A stretch of DNA of 64,000 bases, taken from Streptomyces abikoensis (lineage in GTDB: Bacteria > Actinomycetota > Actinomycetes > Streptomycetales > Streptomycetaceae). The notes under the pieces were generated by a model. That model was not told where the DNA came from. It saw only the letters and a list, made by a program, of their open reading frames with translations, and made no database searches. Position numbers and translations under genes: made by a program. Below, one piece after another: positions 1 through 7,910 of the stretch. Location of the stretch: the NCBI RefSeq assembly GCF_014648775.1, contig NZ_BMRT01000005.1, forward strand, positions 124,001-188,000. The letters run 5' to 3'. Every line of letters starts with the position of its first letter. Position 1 is the first letter of the stretch.

Positions 1-426
1 CGCGGGGCGGGGCGCGGGGCCGGGGGTGTCCGGGGGCGCGTCCTCGGGGGGCTCGAGGGCGTGGCAGGCGGCGCGGTAGAGCAGGGTGCAGGGCACGAGC
101 GCGCACAGCAGCGGGGTCAGCGCGATGGGCGCGGGCGGCCCGGCCAGCGTCTCGGTCCGTACGAGGCCGGCGCCGTGCGCGAGCAGCCACAGGTCGGCGG
201 CGACGCGCAGCGCGCCCGCGGGGCCGCTGTCGGGGTACGGGGAGGTGATCCACATCGCCAGGACGACCATGGCGAAGGTGCCGAGACCCAGCCCGGCGGC
301 GAGCACCCCGCCGATGAACGCCGTGCTCGCCGATCCGGGGAGCGCCGGTGCCCAGAGCACGGGGCCCGCCTCGGCGGGCCGGTGCTCCGTCGTCGGCGAC
401 GGGCCGTGACCGGCGTATTCACTCAC
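1..426 (-). CDS. DUF6350-type integral membrane protein (N-terminal part)
   Basis: The minus-strand frame from a GTG at 426 stays open to the window edge (142 codons), so the C-terminal part is missing. The visible protein has a polar N-terminus of about 35 residues, then a hydrophobic helix (about 36-60), a second apolar stretch (about 70-85) and a third with LLCALVPCTLLY near 110. The composition and the place beside sucD fit the DUF6350 membrane protein found next to sucCD in Streptomyces; the function of that family is not established to my knowledge. No good Shine-Dalgarno sequence is visible before the GTG, and no in-frame ATG lies upstream. Confidence 0.65.
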   Translation of the reverse strand, partial: MSEYAGHGPSPTTEHRPAEAGPVLWAPALPGSASTAFIGGVLAAGLGLGTFAMVVLAMWITSPYPDSGPAGALRVAADLWLLAHGAGLVRTETLAGPPAPIALTPLLCALVPCTLLYRAACHALEPPEDAPPDTPGPAPRPA

Positions 427-566
427 AGGGCCATGCTGCCAAGAACGCGCCTTTCGGGCGGGTAGCTGGCATTTAACCGTCGTGTCGCTTGTATGGCAAC
501 GAATACGGTTATGAACCTTTTAGTCCAACCAGGTGCGGCAACCGTGGCGCAGGGCTCCGCATACGG

Positions 567-605
567 GCGTGGGCCCGCACCCCCTGCCGGGGTGCGGGCC
601 CACGC
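567..605 (-). terminator. Rho-independent-type hairpin after sucD
   Basis: A perfect 17-bp inverted repeat (567-583 with 589-605) with a 5-nt loop lies just beyond the sucD stop. There is no long T run, as is usual for high-GC actinobacterial hairpin terminators. It separates sucCD from the downstream membrane gene. Confidence 0.8.
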
Positions 606-624
606 CGTGGAACCTGTGGCGGCG

Positions 625-1509
625 TCAGCCGGCCAGCGCGGCGCGCGCGAGGCGAGCCGTCTCGGACGGGGTCTTGCCGACCTTCACGCCCGCGGCCTCG
701 AGGGCCTCCTTCTTCGCCTGGGCGGTGCCGGACGAACCGGACACGATGGCGCCGGCGTGGCCCATCGTCTTGCCCTCGGGCGCGGTGAAGCCGGCCACGT
801 AGCCGACGACCGGCTTGGTGACGTGCTCCTTGATGAAGTCGGCCGCCCGCTCCTCCGCGTCGCCGCCGATCTCGCCGATCATGACGATCAGGTCGGTCTC
901 GGGGTCGTCCTGGAAGGCCTTCAGGGCGTCGATGTGGGTGGTGCCGATGATCGGGTCGCCACCGATGCCGACGCAGGAGCTGAAGCCGAGGTCGCGCAGC
1001 TCGTACATCATCTGGTAGGTCAGCGTGCCGGACTTGGACACGAGACCGATGCGGCCGGGCTTGGTGATGTCGGCCGGGATGATGCCCGCGTTGGACTGTC
1101 CGGGGCTGATGAGACCCGGGCAGTTGGGGCCGATGATGCGGGTCTTGTTGCCCTTGGCCTGGGCGAGCGCCCAGAACGAGGCGGTGTCGTGGACCGCGAC
1201 GCCCTCGGTGATCACGACGGCGAGCTCGATCTCGGCCTCGATGGCCTCGACGACGGCGTCCTTGGTGAACTTCTCCGGGACGAAGATGACCGTGACGTCG
1301 GCGCCGGTCTTCTCCATGGCGTCCTTGACGGAGCCGAAGACAGGGACCTCGGTGCCGTCGAAGTCGACGGTCGTGCCGGCCTTGCGCGGGTTCACGCCAC
1401 CGACGATGTTGGTGCCGGAAGCCAGCATGCGCTTGGTGTGCTTCTGGCCCTCGGAGCCGGTCATGCCCTGGACGATGACCTTGCTGTCCTTGGTGAGGAA
1501 GATAGCCAT
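625..1509 (-). CDS. sucD: Succinate-CoA ligase (ADP-forming) alpha subunit
   Basis: The alpha subunit binds CoA and carries the phosphohistidine of succinyl-CoA synthetase, the substrate-level phosphorylation step of the TCA cycle. The 294-residue length is normal. The N-terminal Rossmann fold opens with VIVQGMTGSEGQ, and the phosphorylated histidine sits in GHAGAIVSG (about His251). It is the second gene of an operon with sucC, 22 bp downstream of it, with AGGA about 17 nt before the ATG. A strong hairpin follows the stop. Identification is firm. Confidence 0.97.
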   Translation of the reverse strand: MAIFLTKDSKVIVQGMTGSEGQKHTKRMLASGTNIVGGVNPRKAGTTVDFDGTEVPVFGSVKDAMEKTGADVTVIFVPEKFTKDAVVEAIEAEIELAVVITEGVAVHDTASFWALAQAKGNKTRIIGPNCPGLISPGQSNAGIIPADITKPGRIGLVSKSGTLTYQMMYELRDLGFSSCVGIGGDPIIGTTHIDALKAFQDDPETDLIVMIGEIGGDAEERAADFIKEHVTKPVVGYVAGFTAPEGKTMGHAGAIVSGSSGTAQAKKEALEAAGVKVGKTPSETARLARAALAG

Positions 1510-1531
1510 GGTGTTCTAGTGACCTCGTTCC

Positions 1532-2707
1532 TTACTTCGCAGCCAGCTCGGCGGCGCGCTCGGCGGCGCCGTCCATGGTGTCCACCTGCTGCACCAGCGG
1601 GTGGTTGGCGTCGGTGAGGATCTTGCGACCCAGCTCCGCGTTGTTGCCGTCGAGGCGCACGACCAGCGGCTTCTCGACCTTCTCGCCCTTGGACTCGAGG
1701 AGCTCCAGGGCCTGGACGATGCCGTTGGCGACCGCGTCACAGGCGGTGATGCCACCGAAGACGTTGACGAAGACGGACTTGACGTCCGGGTCGCCCAGGA
1801 TGATCTCGAGGCCGTTGGCCATGACCTCGGCGGAGGCGCCGCCACCGATGTCGAGGAAGTTGGCGGGCTTGACGCCACCGTGGTTCTCACCGGCGTAGGC
1901 GACGACGTCGAGGGTGCTCATGACGAGACCCGCGCCGTTGCCGATGATGCCGACCTGGCCCTCGAGCTTGACGTAGTTCAGGCCCTTGGCCTTCGCGGCC
2001 GCCTCGAGCGGGTCGGCGGCGGCCTTGTCCTCGAGCTCCTCGTGCGAGGGCTGGCGGAACTCGGCGTTGGCGTCCAGGGAGACCTTGCCGTCGAGCGCGA
2101 TGACGCGGCCGTCGGCGACCTTGGCGAGCGGGTTGACCTCGACGAGGAGCGCGTCCTCGGCGACGAAGGTCTTCCACAGGGTCACGAGGACCTCGGCGAC
2201 CTGCTCGGCGACCTCGGCCGGGAACTTCGCCTGGGCGACGATCTCGCGGGCCTTCTCGATGGTGACGCCCTCGTTGGCGTCGACCGGCACCTTGGCGAGC
2301 TTCTCGGGGGTCGTCGCGGCGACCTCCTCGATGTCCATGCCACCGGCGACGGACGCCATGGCGAGGAAGGTGCGGTTGGTGCGGTCGAGGAGGTACGAGA
2401 CGTAGTACTCCTCGGCGATCTCCGGAGCGGTCTCGGCGATCATGACCTTGTGGACCGTGTGGCCCTTGATGTCCATGCCGAGGATGTCCGTCGCGCGGGC
2501 GACGGCCTCGTCCGGGGTGGCGGCCAGCTTCACACCGCCGGCCTTGCCGCGGCCACCGACCTTCACCTGAGCCTTGACGACCGAACGGCCGCCCAGACGC
2601 TCAGTGGCCTCGCGCGCCGCCTCAGGCGTGTCGATGACTTCACCGGCCAGCACCGGTACACCGTGCTTGGCGAAGAGGTCCCTCGCCTGGTACTCGAACA
2701 GGTCCAC
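1532..2707 (-). CDS. sucC: Succinate-CoA ligase (ADP-forming) beta subunit
   Basis: ATP-grasp beta subunit of succinyl-CoA synthetase, partner of SucD. I place the start at the GTG at 2707 (VDLFEYQARDLFAKHG), which gives 391 residues, the normal length; an AAGGGA sits about 10 nt upstream. An upstream ATG at 2728 would add a seven-residue tail. The C-terminal half has the GNGAGLVMSTLD and GGGA segments typical of the CoA/phosphohistidine loop region. The first gene of sucC-sucD; a Crp-like palindrome lies about 215-230 bp upstream of the start. Confidence 0.96.
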   Translation of the reverse strand: MDLFEYQARDLFAKHGVPVLAGEVIDTPEAAREATERLGGRSVVKAQVKVGGRGKAGGVKLAATPDEAVARATDILGMDIKGHTVHKVMIAETAPEIAEEYYVSYLLDRTNRTFLAMASVAGGMDIEEVAATTPEKLAKVPVDANEGVTIEKAREIVAQAKFPAEVAEQVAEVLVTLWKTFVAEDALLVEVNPLAKVADGRVIALDGKVSLDANAEFRQPSHEELEDKAAADPLEAAAKAKGLNYVKLEGQVGIIGNGAGLVMSTLDVVAYAGENHGGVKPANFLDIGGGASAEVMANGLEIILGDPDVKSVFVNVFGGITACDAVANGIVQALELLESKGEKVEKPLVVRLDGNNAELGRKILTDANHPLVQQVDTMDGAAERAAELAAK

Positions 2708-3026
2708 GCGCGTCCGTCCCTTTTCCATGGATATCGCGGTTCGTTGTCTGCGCGGGCGTGCCGCGGGGCGGCGTGAGGGCGCGATCTCCGCAAAGGTCCG
2801 GGGGTTTGCGCCCCGGGATAGCACGGGCGAGGGCGGCACACGTTCACCGTTGACGCGGCATGTCCGTCTCGCAGGTTATCCCCGAGGGAGGGAGGTCCCT
2901 AAATCGCAGATCACACTCCGGCCGTGATTACGCTCACAGATCGCGACGACGCCCGCACGCGTTCGGCCGCGTTCGGCGTAGCCGGGCCCCTCCGGGCGGC
3001 TCGGACGGCCGGGGCGGACGGACGGC
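2708..3026. other. Intergenic region upstream of sucCD
   Basis: About 320 bp with no believable gene. It is less GC-rich than its flanks near 2860-2945 and holds the Crp-like palindrome at 2923-2938, plus a second half-site (TCACAC) near 2911. A minus-strand TAACCT around 2875 could be a -10 element for sucCD, but no convincing -35 is visible. Confidence 0.5.
2923..2938. promoter_or_regulatory. Crp-like operator upstream of sucCD
   Basis: The sequence contains GTGA-N6-TCAC (2924-2937), extended to TGTGA-N6-TCACG on the minus strand, which is the core of the cAMP-receptor-protein consensus. An additional TGTGA half-site lies about 10 bp nearer the gene. The site is about 215 bp upstream of the sucC start, so it could act on a distal promoter. 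Assignment to Crp is from the motif alone. Confidence 0.5.
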
Positions 3027-4196
3027 TCAGACGGCCGGGTCGGGTATCGGCAGCGGGCGCTTCTCCAGGGCGGCGGCCATCACCTCCGGGAAGAGGTCCG
3101 GCGTACAGGCGAAGGCGGGCGCGCCGAGCGCGGCCAGGGCCGCCGCGTGGTCGCGGTCGTAGGCGGGGGCGCCCTCGTCGGACAGGGCCAGCAGGGTGAC
3201 GAACCGGACGCCGGACGACCGCATCGCGGCGACCCTCTTGAGCATCTCGTCGCGGATGCCGCCCTCGTAGAGATCACTGATGAGGACGACGACCGTCTCG
3301 GCCGGGCGGGTGATCCGTGACTGACAGTAGGCGAGCGCGCGGTTGATGTCCGTGCCGCCGCCGAGCTGGGTGCCGAAGAGGACGTCCACCGGGTCGGCCA
3401 GCTGGTCGGTGAGGTCGACGACGGCCGTGTCGAAGACGACGAGGCGGGTGTCGAGGGCGCGCATGGAGGCGAGGACCGCGCCGAAGACGGACGCGTAGAC
3501 GACGGAGGCGGCCATCGACCCCGACTGGTCGATGCAGAGGATCACCTCCTTCCGCACCGCCTGCGCGGCCCGGCCGTGGCCGATCAGGCGCTCGGGGACG
3601 ACCGTGCGGTGGGTGGGCAGGTAGTTCTTGAGGTTGGCCCGGATCGTGCGGTCCCAGTCGATGTCGCGGTGGCGGGGGCGGGCGGTCCGCGCGGAGCGGT
3701 CGAGGGCGCCGGTGAGTGTGGCGCGGGTCCTGCCGGAGAGGCGGGACTCCAGGTCCGCGACGACCTTGCGGACGACGGCCCGCGCGGTCTCCTTGGTGGC
3801 CTCGGGCATCGCCTTGTTGAGGGAGAGCAGGGTGCCGACGAGATGGACGTCGGCCTCGACGGCCTCCAGCATCTCCGGCTCGAGCAGCAGTGCGGACAGC
3901 CCGAGGCGGTCGATGGCGTCCCGCTGCATCACCTGAACGACGGACGCCGGAAAGTACGTCCGGATGTCCCCCAGCCAGCGGGCGACCCGCGGCGCGGACC
4001 CGCCGAGCCCGCCCCGGCGCGGGCCGCCGGCCTCGCCGTCGGCGCCACCCCCGCCTCCGCCTCCGGCTCCGTAGAGCGCTTCCAGGGTCCGGTCCATGGC
4101 GGCGTCGGTGCCGGAGAGGGCCCCGCCGGTGTCCGCGCCGAGCACGAGCCGCCAGCGGCGCAGCCGCTCCGCGTCCGCGGTGGTTTCGATGGTCAT
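3027..4196 (-). CDS. VWA domain protein of a MoxR system (YehP-like)
   Basis: A 389-residue protein whose C-terminal half is a von Willebrand A domain. The metal-ion-dependent adhesion site is complete: DQSGS at Asp223, a threonine in GGGTD near 282 and ISDLYEGG with Asp about 308. The N-terminal half is helical, with a glycine-rich linker around residues 44-52. The ATG at 4196 overlaps the stop of the DUF5682 gene (ATGA), so it is the third gene of the MoxR-DUF5682-VWA operon. VWA partners of MoxR ATPases are thought to bring the ATPase to its substrates; the substrate here is unknown. Reading on beyond 4196 in this frame only gives antisense-type low-complexity sequence, so I reject longer starts. 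Confidence 0.9.
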   Translation of the reverse strand: MTIETTADAERLRRWRLVLGADTGGALSGTDAAMDRTLEALYGAGGGGGGGADGEAGGPRRGGLGGSAPRVARWLGDIRTYFPASVVQVMQRDAIDRLGLSALLLEPEMLEAVEADVHLVGTLLSLNKAMPEATKETARAVVRKVVADLESRLSGRTRATLTGALDRSARTARPRHRDIDWDRTIRANLKNYLPTHRTVVPERLIGHGRAAQAVRKEVILCIDQSGSMAASVVYASVFGAVLASMRALDTRLVVFDTAVVDLTDQLADPVDVLFGTQLGGGTDINRALAYCQSRITRPAETVVVLISDLYEGGIRDEMLKRVAAMRSSGVRFVTLLALSDEGAPAYDRDHAAALAALGAPAFACTPDLFPEVMAAALEKRPLPIPDPAV

Positions 4197-6685
4197 ACGG
4201 GTTCTCCTCCTGTTCCTGTCGGTCCTGCTTCCGTCGTTACCGCCTCCGGGCCCGTTCCCAGCAGGAGCCGCATCGTCGGCAGGACAGCCGCGGCACGTCG
4301 CGGGTCCAGGGCCGGACCGAAGCCGGCGGGTGCGCCGTGGGGCGACGGGTCCGGGCCGGGGCCCGGGGTGTTGTGCCGTCGTACGCGGTCGCCGAGCGTC
4401 CGCCGTACGCCTGGTTCGAACGCCGAGAAGGTGCGGCGCAGCAGCGGCAGTACGCCGGTGAAGGCGTCCGGCGGGACGGCGGTGAGCCAGCCGTCGACGA
4501 GGGCGAGGAGGCGTTCGTCGTGGACGAGCAGCATGCCGCCGGAGCCGCCGGTGCCGAGGAAGCCCTCGATCCAGGCGGCGGCCTCGGCGGGCGGCGTGCC
4601 GGCCGAGAGGACGAGGCCCATCAGCCTGGCCGCCCGCTCGTGCGGCAGGCGTCCGTCGTCGAGCAGCAGCCGCGTGGCCCGGCCGCGTATCCCGCCCGGA
4701 AGGGCGTCCCGCTCGGCGAGCACTTTCAGGACGGCGGCCCAGCGGTCCCGCAGCCCGGGGGTGGTGGCCGGGCCGGTGACGGCCGCCGGCTCGTCGGCGG
4801 TCCCGGCCAGCAGGGCGACGGCCTGGTGCACGGCGTCCACATGGCCGCGCATCTCCGTCGCCGCGTCCGTGTCGAGGCCCGCGCAGGCGGCGGGCAGGCC
4901 GACGAAGACGCGCTCGGCGAGCCCGGCGGCCACTTCGGCGAGGGCGGCCGTGTCCGTGCGGCGTACGTCGCCGTAGCGCACGGAGCGGACGAGGGCGGGC
5001 AGGGCCTGGGCGAGGTGGCCGACGTCCGAGTCGAGGGCGGCGCGGTCGGCGAGGGCGCGCATGACGACGGGGAGGGCGTCGGGCAGGCCCGCGAGCAGGC
5101 ACCGTTCGGCCAGGCCGGTGATCCCGGCGAGAGTGGCGGCCTCGCGCGCCAGGGACTCCGCCTTGGCGGTCGCCGCGCCCTCCACCGTCGTGCCCCACGC
5201 GCCGGCTTCGGCGATCCGTACGGACAGTTCGGGCTCCCAGCACAGCCGCCAGCTCTCCCGGAAGGTGCCGAGACCGCCGCGCGAGGGCAGGGGCTCGCCC
5301 CAGTCGACGCCGAGCAGCCGCAGCCGGTGCAGGAGGCGGCTGCGGGCCGCGTCCGTGTCCTTGCGCAGGTCGAACTCACAGTCGCGCGCGGCCGCTTCGG
5401 GTTTGAGCCGCAGCGTGCGCCGCTGCCGGTCGAGGTCGCGCTGGAGGGGCGAGGCGGGCGCGGCGTCGGGGACCTCGCCCAGCACGTCGCCGACGACCAG
5501 CCGGTCCCGGACGAGGGCGAGCGGCACGTCGGAGCCGTCGCACATCACGGCGCGGATCGCGTCGACGGTCTCGGCGAGCCCGGCGAGCGGGCGGCCGCGC
5601 ATCGCGGCGAGGGTCTCGGCGAGCCGCACGGCCTCGATGACGTGCGCGGAGGAGACGGGTTGGCCTTCGGCACGCAGCAGCCGGGCGACGTCGGTCATCC
5701 AGCGCTCGACCGGCCGGTCGGGGGACCGAAAGAGATGCCCGTACCAGCCGGGTGAGGCGATGCCGGCGCCGTAGCCGCTGTGACGGGAGAGGCGCCGGTG
5801 GGTCCAGGGGACCCAGCCGATCTCGACCTTGGCCTTGGGGAGGCCCTTGAGCGCCTGCCGGTCGGCGGCCACGGTGCGCCGCTCGGCGAGAGCGGGCACG
5901 TGCCAGGCGCCGCACACGACCGCGACGACACCCCCGAACTCCCGCCGCGCCTCGCGGAGTCTGAGCCGCATATGGGCTTCCCGGATAGCGTCGGTGTCCC
6001 GCTCCTCACCGAGTGCGGACCGGAGTTCCCCCATGGCCTCGGCGACGACCTCGAACGGCGCGAGCGCGTCGCCCTCCCCACGCCGGTGCTCGACGACGTC
6101 CTCCCACCACACCTCGGGATCGTCATACCCGGCGGCCCCGGCGAGCACGGCGAGCGGATCGGTACGCGGATGCGCCGCCCCGGCCGGGCCTAGGGCACCC
6201 TCGGGGCCGGCGTCGCTCTCCGGACCGCGCCGGGGTTCGTCCCCCGCGCCAGGAGTGATCCCCTCGCCAGTGCCGGTCCCCGCGCCGGGGTCAATCCCCG
6301 CACGGGGGATGCTCCCCGGGACTCGCCCGGGTTCGTCCCCCACGCCCAGCGCGAGCGTATGCGCCGCCGGCAGGTCGATGAACCGCACCGGCACCCCGTG
6401 CGCGAGCGCCCAGCGCAGGGCGACCCACTCCGGGGAGAATTCGGCGAAGGGCCAGAACGCGGCGCGGCCCGGCTCCCCGGCGACGTGGGCGAGGAGGGCG
6501 ACGGGTGGGCGCATGTGCTGGTCGGTGGCGAGGGGGATGAGGGCGTCCGCCTCGGGTGGGCCCTCGATCAGGACGGCGGTGGGGCGGCAGCGGTCGAGGG
6601 CGGCGCGTACGGCGCGGGCGGAGCCCGGGCCGTGGTGGCGCACGCCGAGCAGCACCGGCTCCGGGACGGCGGCGGTCCCGGTCAC
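4193..6685 (-). CDS. DUF5682 family protein (YehM-like)
   Basis: A long protein (830 residues) beginning with the family-typical LLGVRHHGPGSARAV. The N-terminal domain (about 1-330) resembles the TraB/ChaN-type fold of the family, with EGPPEADALIPLA and WPFAEFSPEW; a Gly/Pro/Glu-rich low-complexity insert lies around 125-165. The rest is helical. The GTG start at 6685 overlaps the MoxR stop (GTGA), and the stop overlaps the VWA start, so all three are translationally coupled. E. coli YehM is the named relative; no biochemical activity is established. Likely the scaffold or third component of the MoxR-VWA pair. Confidence 0.88.
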   Translation of the reverse strand: MTGTAAVPEPVLLGVRHHGPGSARAVRAALDRCRPTAVLIEGPPEADALIPLATDQHMRPPVALLAHVAGEPGRAAFWPFAEFSPEWVALRWALAHGVPVRFIDLPAAHTLALGVGDEPGRVPGSIPRAGIDPGAGTGTGEGITPGAGDEPRRGPESDAGPEGALGPAGAAHPRTDPLAVLAGAAGYDDPEVWWEDVVEHRRGEGDALAPFEVVAEAMGELRSALGEERDTDAIREAHMRLRLREARREFGGVVAVVCGAWHVPALAERRTVAADRQALKGLPKAKVEIGWVPWTHRRLSRHSGYGAGIASPGWYGHLFRSPDRPVERWMTDVARLLRAEGQPVSSAHVIEAVRLAETLAAMRGRPLAGLAETVDAIRAVMCDGSDVPLALVRDRLVVGDVLGEVPDAAPASPLQRDLDRQRRTLRLKPEAAARDCEFDLRKDTDAARSRLLHRLRLLGVDWGEPLPSRGGLGTFRESWRLCWEPELSVRIAEAGAWGTTVEGAATAKAESLAREAATLAGITGLAERCLLAGLPDALPVVMRALADRAALDSDVGHLAQALPALVRSVRYGDVRRTDTAALAEVAAGLAERVFVGLPAACAGLDTDAATEMRGHVDAVHQAVALLAGTADEPAAVTGPATTPGLRDRWAAVLKVLAERDALPGGIRGRATRLLLDDGRLPHERAARLMGLVLSAGTPPAEAAAWIEGFLGTGGSGGMLLVHDERLLALVDGWLTAVPPDAFTGVLPLLRRTFSAFEPGVRRTLGDRVRRHNTPGPGPDPSPHGAPAGFGPALDPRRAAAVLPTMRLLLGTGPEAVTTEAGPTGTGGEPV

Positions 6686-7782
6686 GCGGCCACCTCGCGG
6701 CAGGCGCGGTAGAAGTCCTTCCAGCCGTCCCGTTCGCGGACGACGGTCTCCAGGTACTCCTGCCAGATCACCCGGTCGGCGGCGGGATCGCGGACGACCG
6801 CGCCGAGGATGCCTGCGGCCACGTCACCGGCGCGCAGCACGCCGTCGCCGAAGTGGGCGGCGAGCGCGAGGCCGCCCGTGACGACGGAGATCGCCTCGGC
6901 CGTCGAGAGCGTCCCCGAGGGCGACTTGAGTCTGGTGCGGCCGTCGGCGGTGACGCCGTCGCGCAGCTCGCGGAAAACGGTGACGACACGGCGGATCTCG
7001 TCGATGCCGTCGGGCGTGGCGGGCAGGTCCAGGGAGCGGCCGATCTGGTCGACGCGGCGGGCGACGATGCCGACCTCGTCCTCGGCGGTGGCGGGCAGCG
7101 GCAGGACGACCGTGTTGAACCGGCGGCGCAGCGCGCTGGAGAGCTCGTTGACCCCGCGGTCGCGGTCGTTGGCCGTGGCGATGAGGTTGAACCCGCGCAC
7201 GGCCTGGACCTCCTGGCCCAGCTCGGGGACGGGCAGGGTCTTCTCGGACAGGACGGTGATGAGGGTGTCCTGGACGTCGGCGGGGATGCGGGTGAGCTCC
7301 TCGACGCGCGCGGTCATGCCCTCGGCCATGGCACGCATGACGGGGCTGGGCACGAGCGCGTCGCGGCTGGGGCCTTCGGCGAGCAGCCGGGCGTAGTTCC
7401 ACCCGTAGCGGATGGCTTCCTCCGGGGTGCCGGCGGTGCCCTGGACGAGCAGGGTGGAGTCGCCGCTGACGGCGGCGGCGAGGTGCTCCGACACCCAGGT
7501 CTTGGCGGTGCCGGGGACGCCGAGCAGCAGCAGGGCCCGGTCGGTGGCGAGCGTGGTGACGGCGACCTCGACGATCCTGCGCGGGCCCACGTACTTGGGT
7601 GTGATCACGGTGCCGTCGGGCAGCGTGCCGCCGAGCAGGTACATGGCGACGGCCCACGGCGAGAGCCGCCAACGCTCGGGCCTGGGACGGTCGTCGGCCG
7701 CCGCGAGGGCCTTCAGCTCGTGGGCGAAAGCGTCCTCGGCGTGCGGGCGCAGGGCGTCGGTCTGGATTCCGGGCACGGTCAC
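6682..7782 (-). CDS. MoxR family AAA+ ATPase (YehL-like)
   Basis: AAA+ ATPase of 366 residues. Walker A is GVPGTAKT (about 88-95; Ala replaces the usual Gly before Lys). The Walker B segment is around VEELTRIPADVQ, sensor 1 is FNLIATAND, and RRRF is a candidate arginine finger. The GTG at 7782 has GAGGGG about 8 nt upstream. It heads the operon MoxR-DUF5682-VWA and is divergent from the SWIM gene across a damage-type double promoter. MoxR ATPases work as chaperone-like machines with VWA proteins; together with DUF5682 and SWIM neighbours this is the YehL type. Confidence 0.92.
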   Translation of the reverse strand: MTVPGIQTDALRPHAEDAFAHELKALAAADDRPRPERWRLSPWAVAMYLLGGTLPDGTVITPKYVGPRRIVEVAVTTLATDRALLLLGVPGTAKTWVSEHLAAAVSGDSTLLVQGTAGTPEEAIRYGWNYARLLAEGPSRDALVPSPVMRAMAEGMTARVEELTRIPADVQDTLITVLSEKTLPVPELGQEVQAVRGFNLIATANDRDRGVNELSSALRRRFNTVVLPLPATAEDEVGIVARRVDQIGRSLDLPATPDGIDEIRRVVTVFRELRDGVTADGRTRLKSPSGTLSTAEAISVVTGGLALAAHFGDGVLRAGDVAAGILGAVVRDPAADRVIWQEYLETVVRERDGWKDFYRACREVAA

Positions 7783-7820
7783 AAGTCCCCCTCGTCGTGC
7801 GGTTCCGGGTGGCGTGAACC

Positions 7821-7903
7821 ACCCTGCACCACCCCACTGACAATCGCCCTGACCTGCGGTTTCGTTGGCGCCGAGGGCGATTGTCAGTGGGGCCCTCTAC
7901 CGT
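7821..7903. promoter_or_regulatory. Back-to-back RecA-NDp (PafBC-type) promoters in a perfect inverted repeat
   Basis: A perfect 19-bp inverted repeat (7832-7850 with 7874-7892, 23-bp spacer) holds TTGTCAGTG on each strand. Rightward, TTGTCAGTG (7881-7889) is followed by exactly 8 nt and TACCGT, matching the published actinobacterial consensus tTGTCRGTG-N8-TAnnnT, and puts the start site on or next to the SWIM ATG (leaderless). Leftward, TTGTCAGTG (7843-7835) is followed by 8 nt and CAGGGT, a near match, giving MoxR a leader of about 32 nt. I infer coordinated, DNA-damage-responsive divergent transcription. Confidence 0.75.
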
Positions 7904-7910
7904 CGGTGAC

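Noticed and set aside
493..1617. Long plus-strand open frames opposite sucCD and opposite most minus-strand genes
   Set aside because: Antisense frames are kept open by high GC content; they have no start signals and read as acidic or arginine-rich mirror images of the real genes.
4197..5243. Upstream extension of the VWA frame
   Set aside because: The added sequence is low-complexity and lies inside the DUF5682 gene in another frame; the ATG at 4196 overlaps the upstream stop as expected for coupling.
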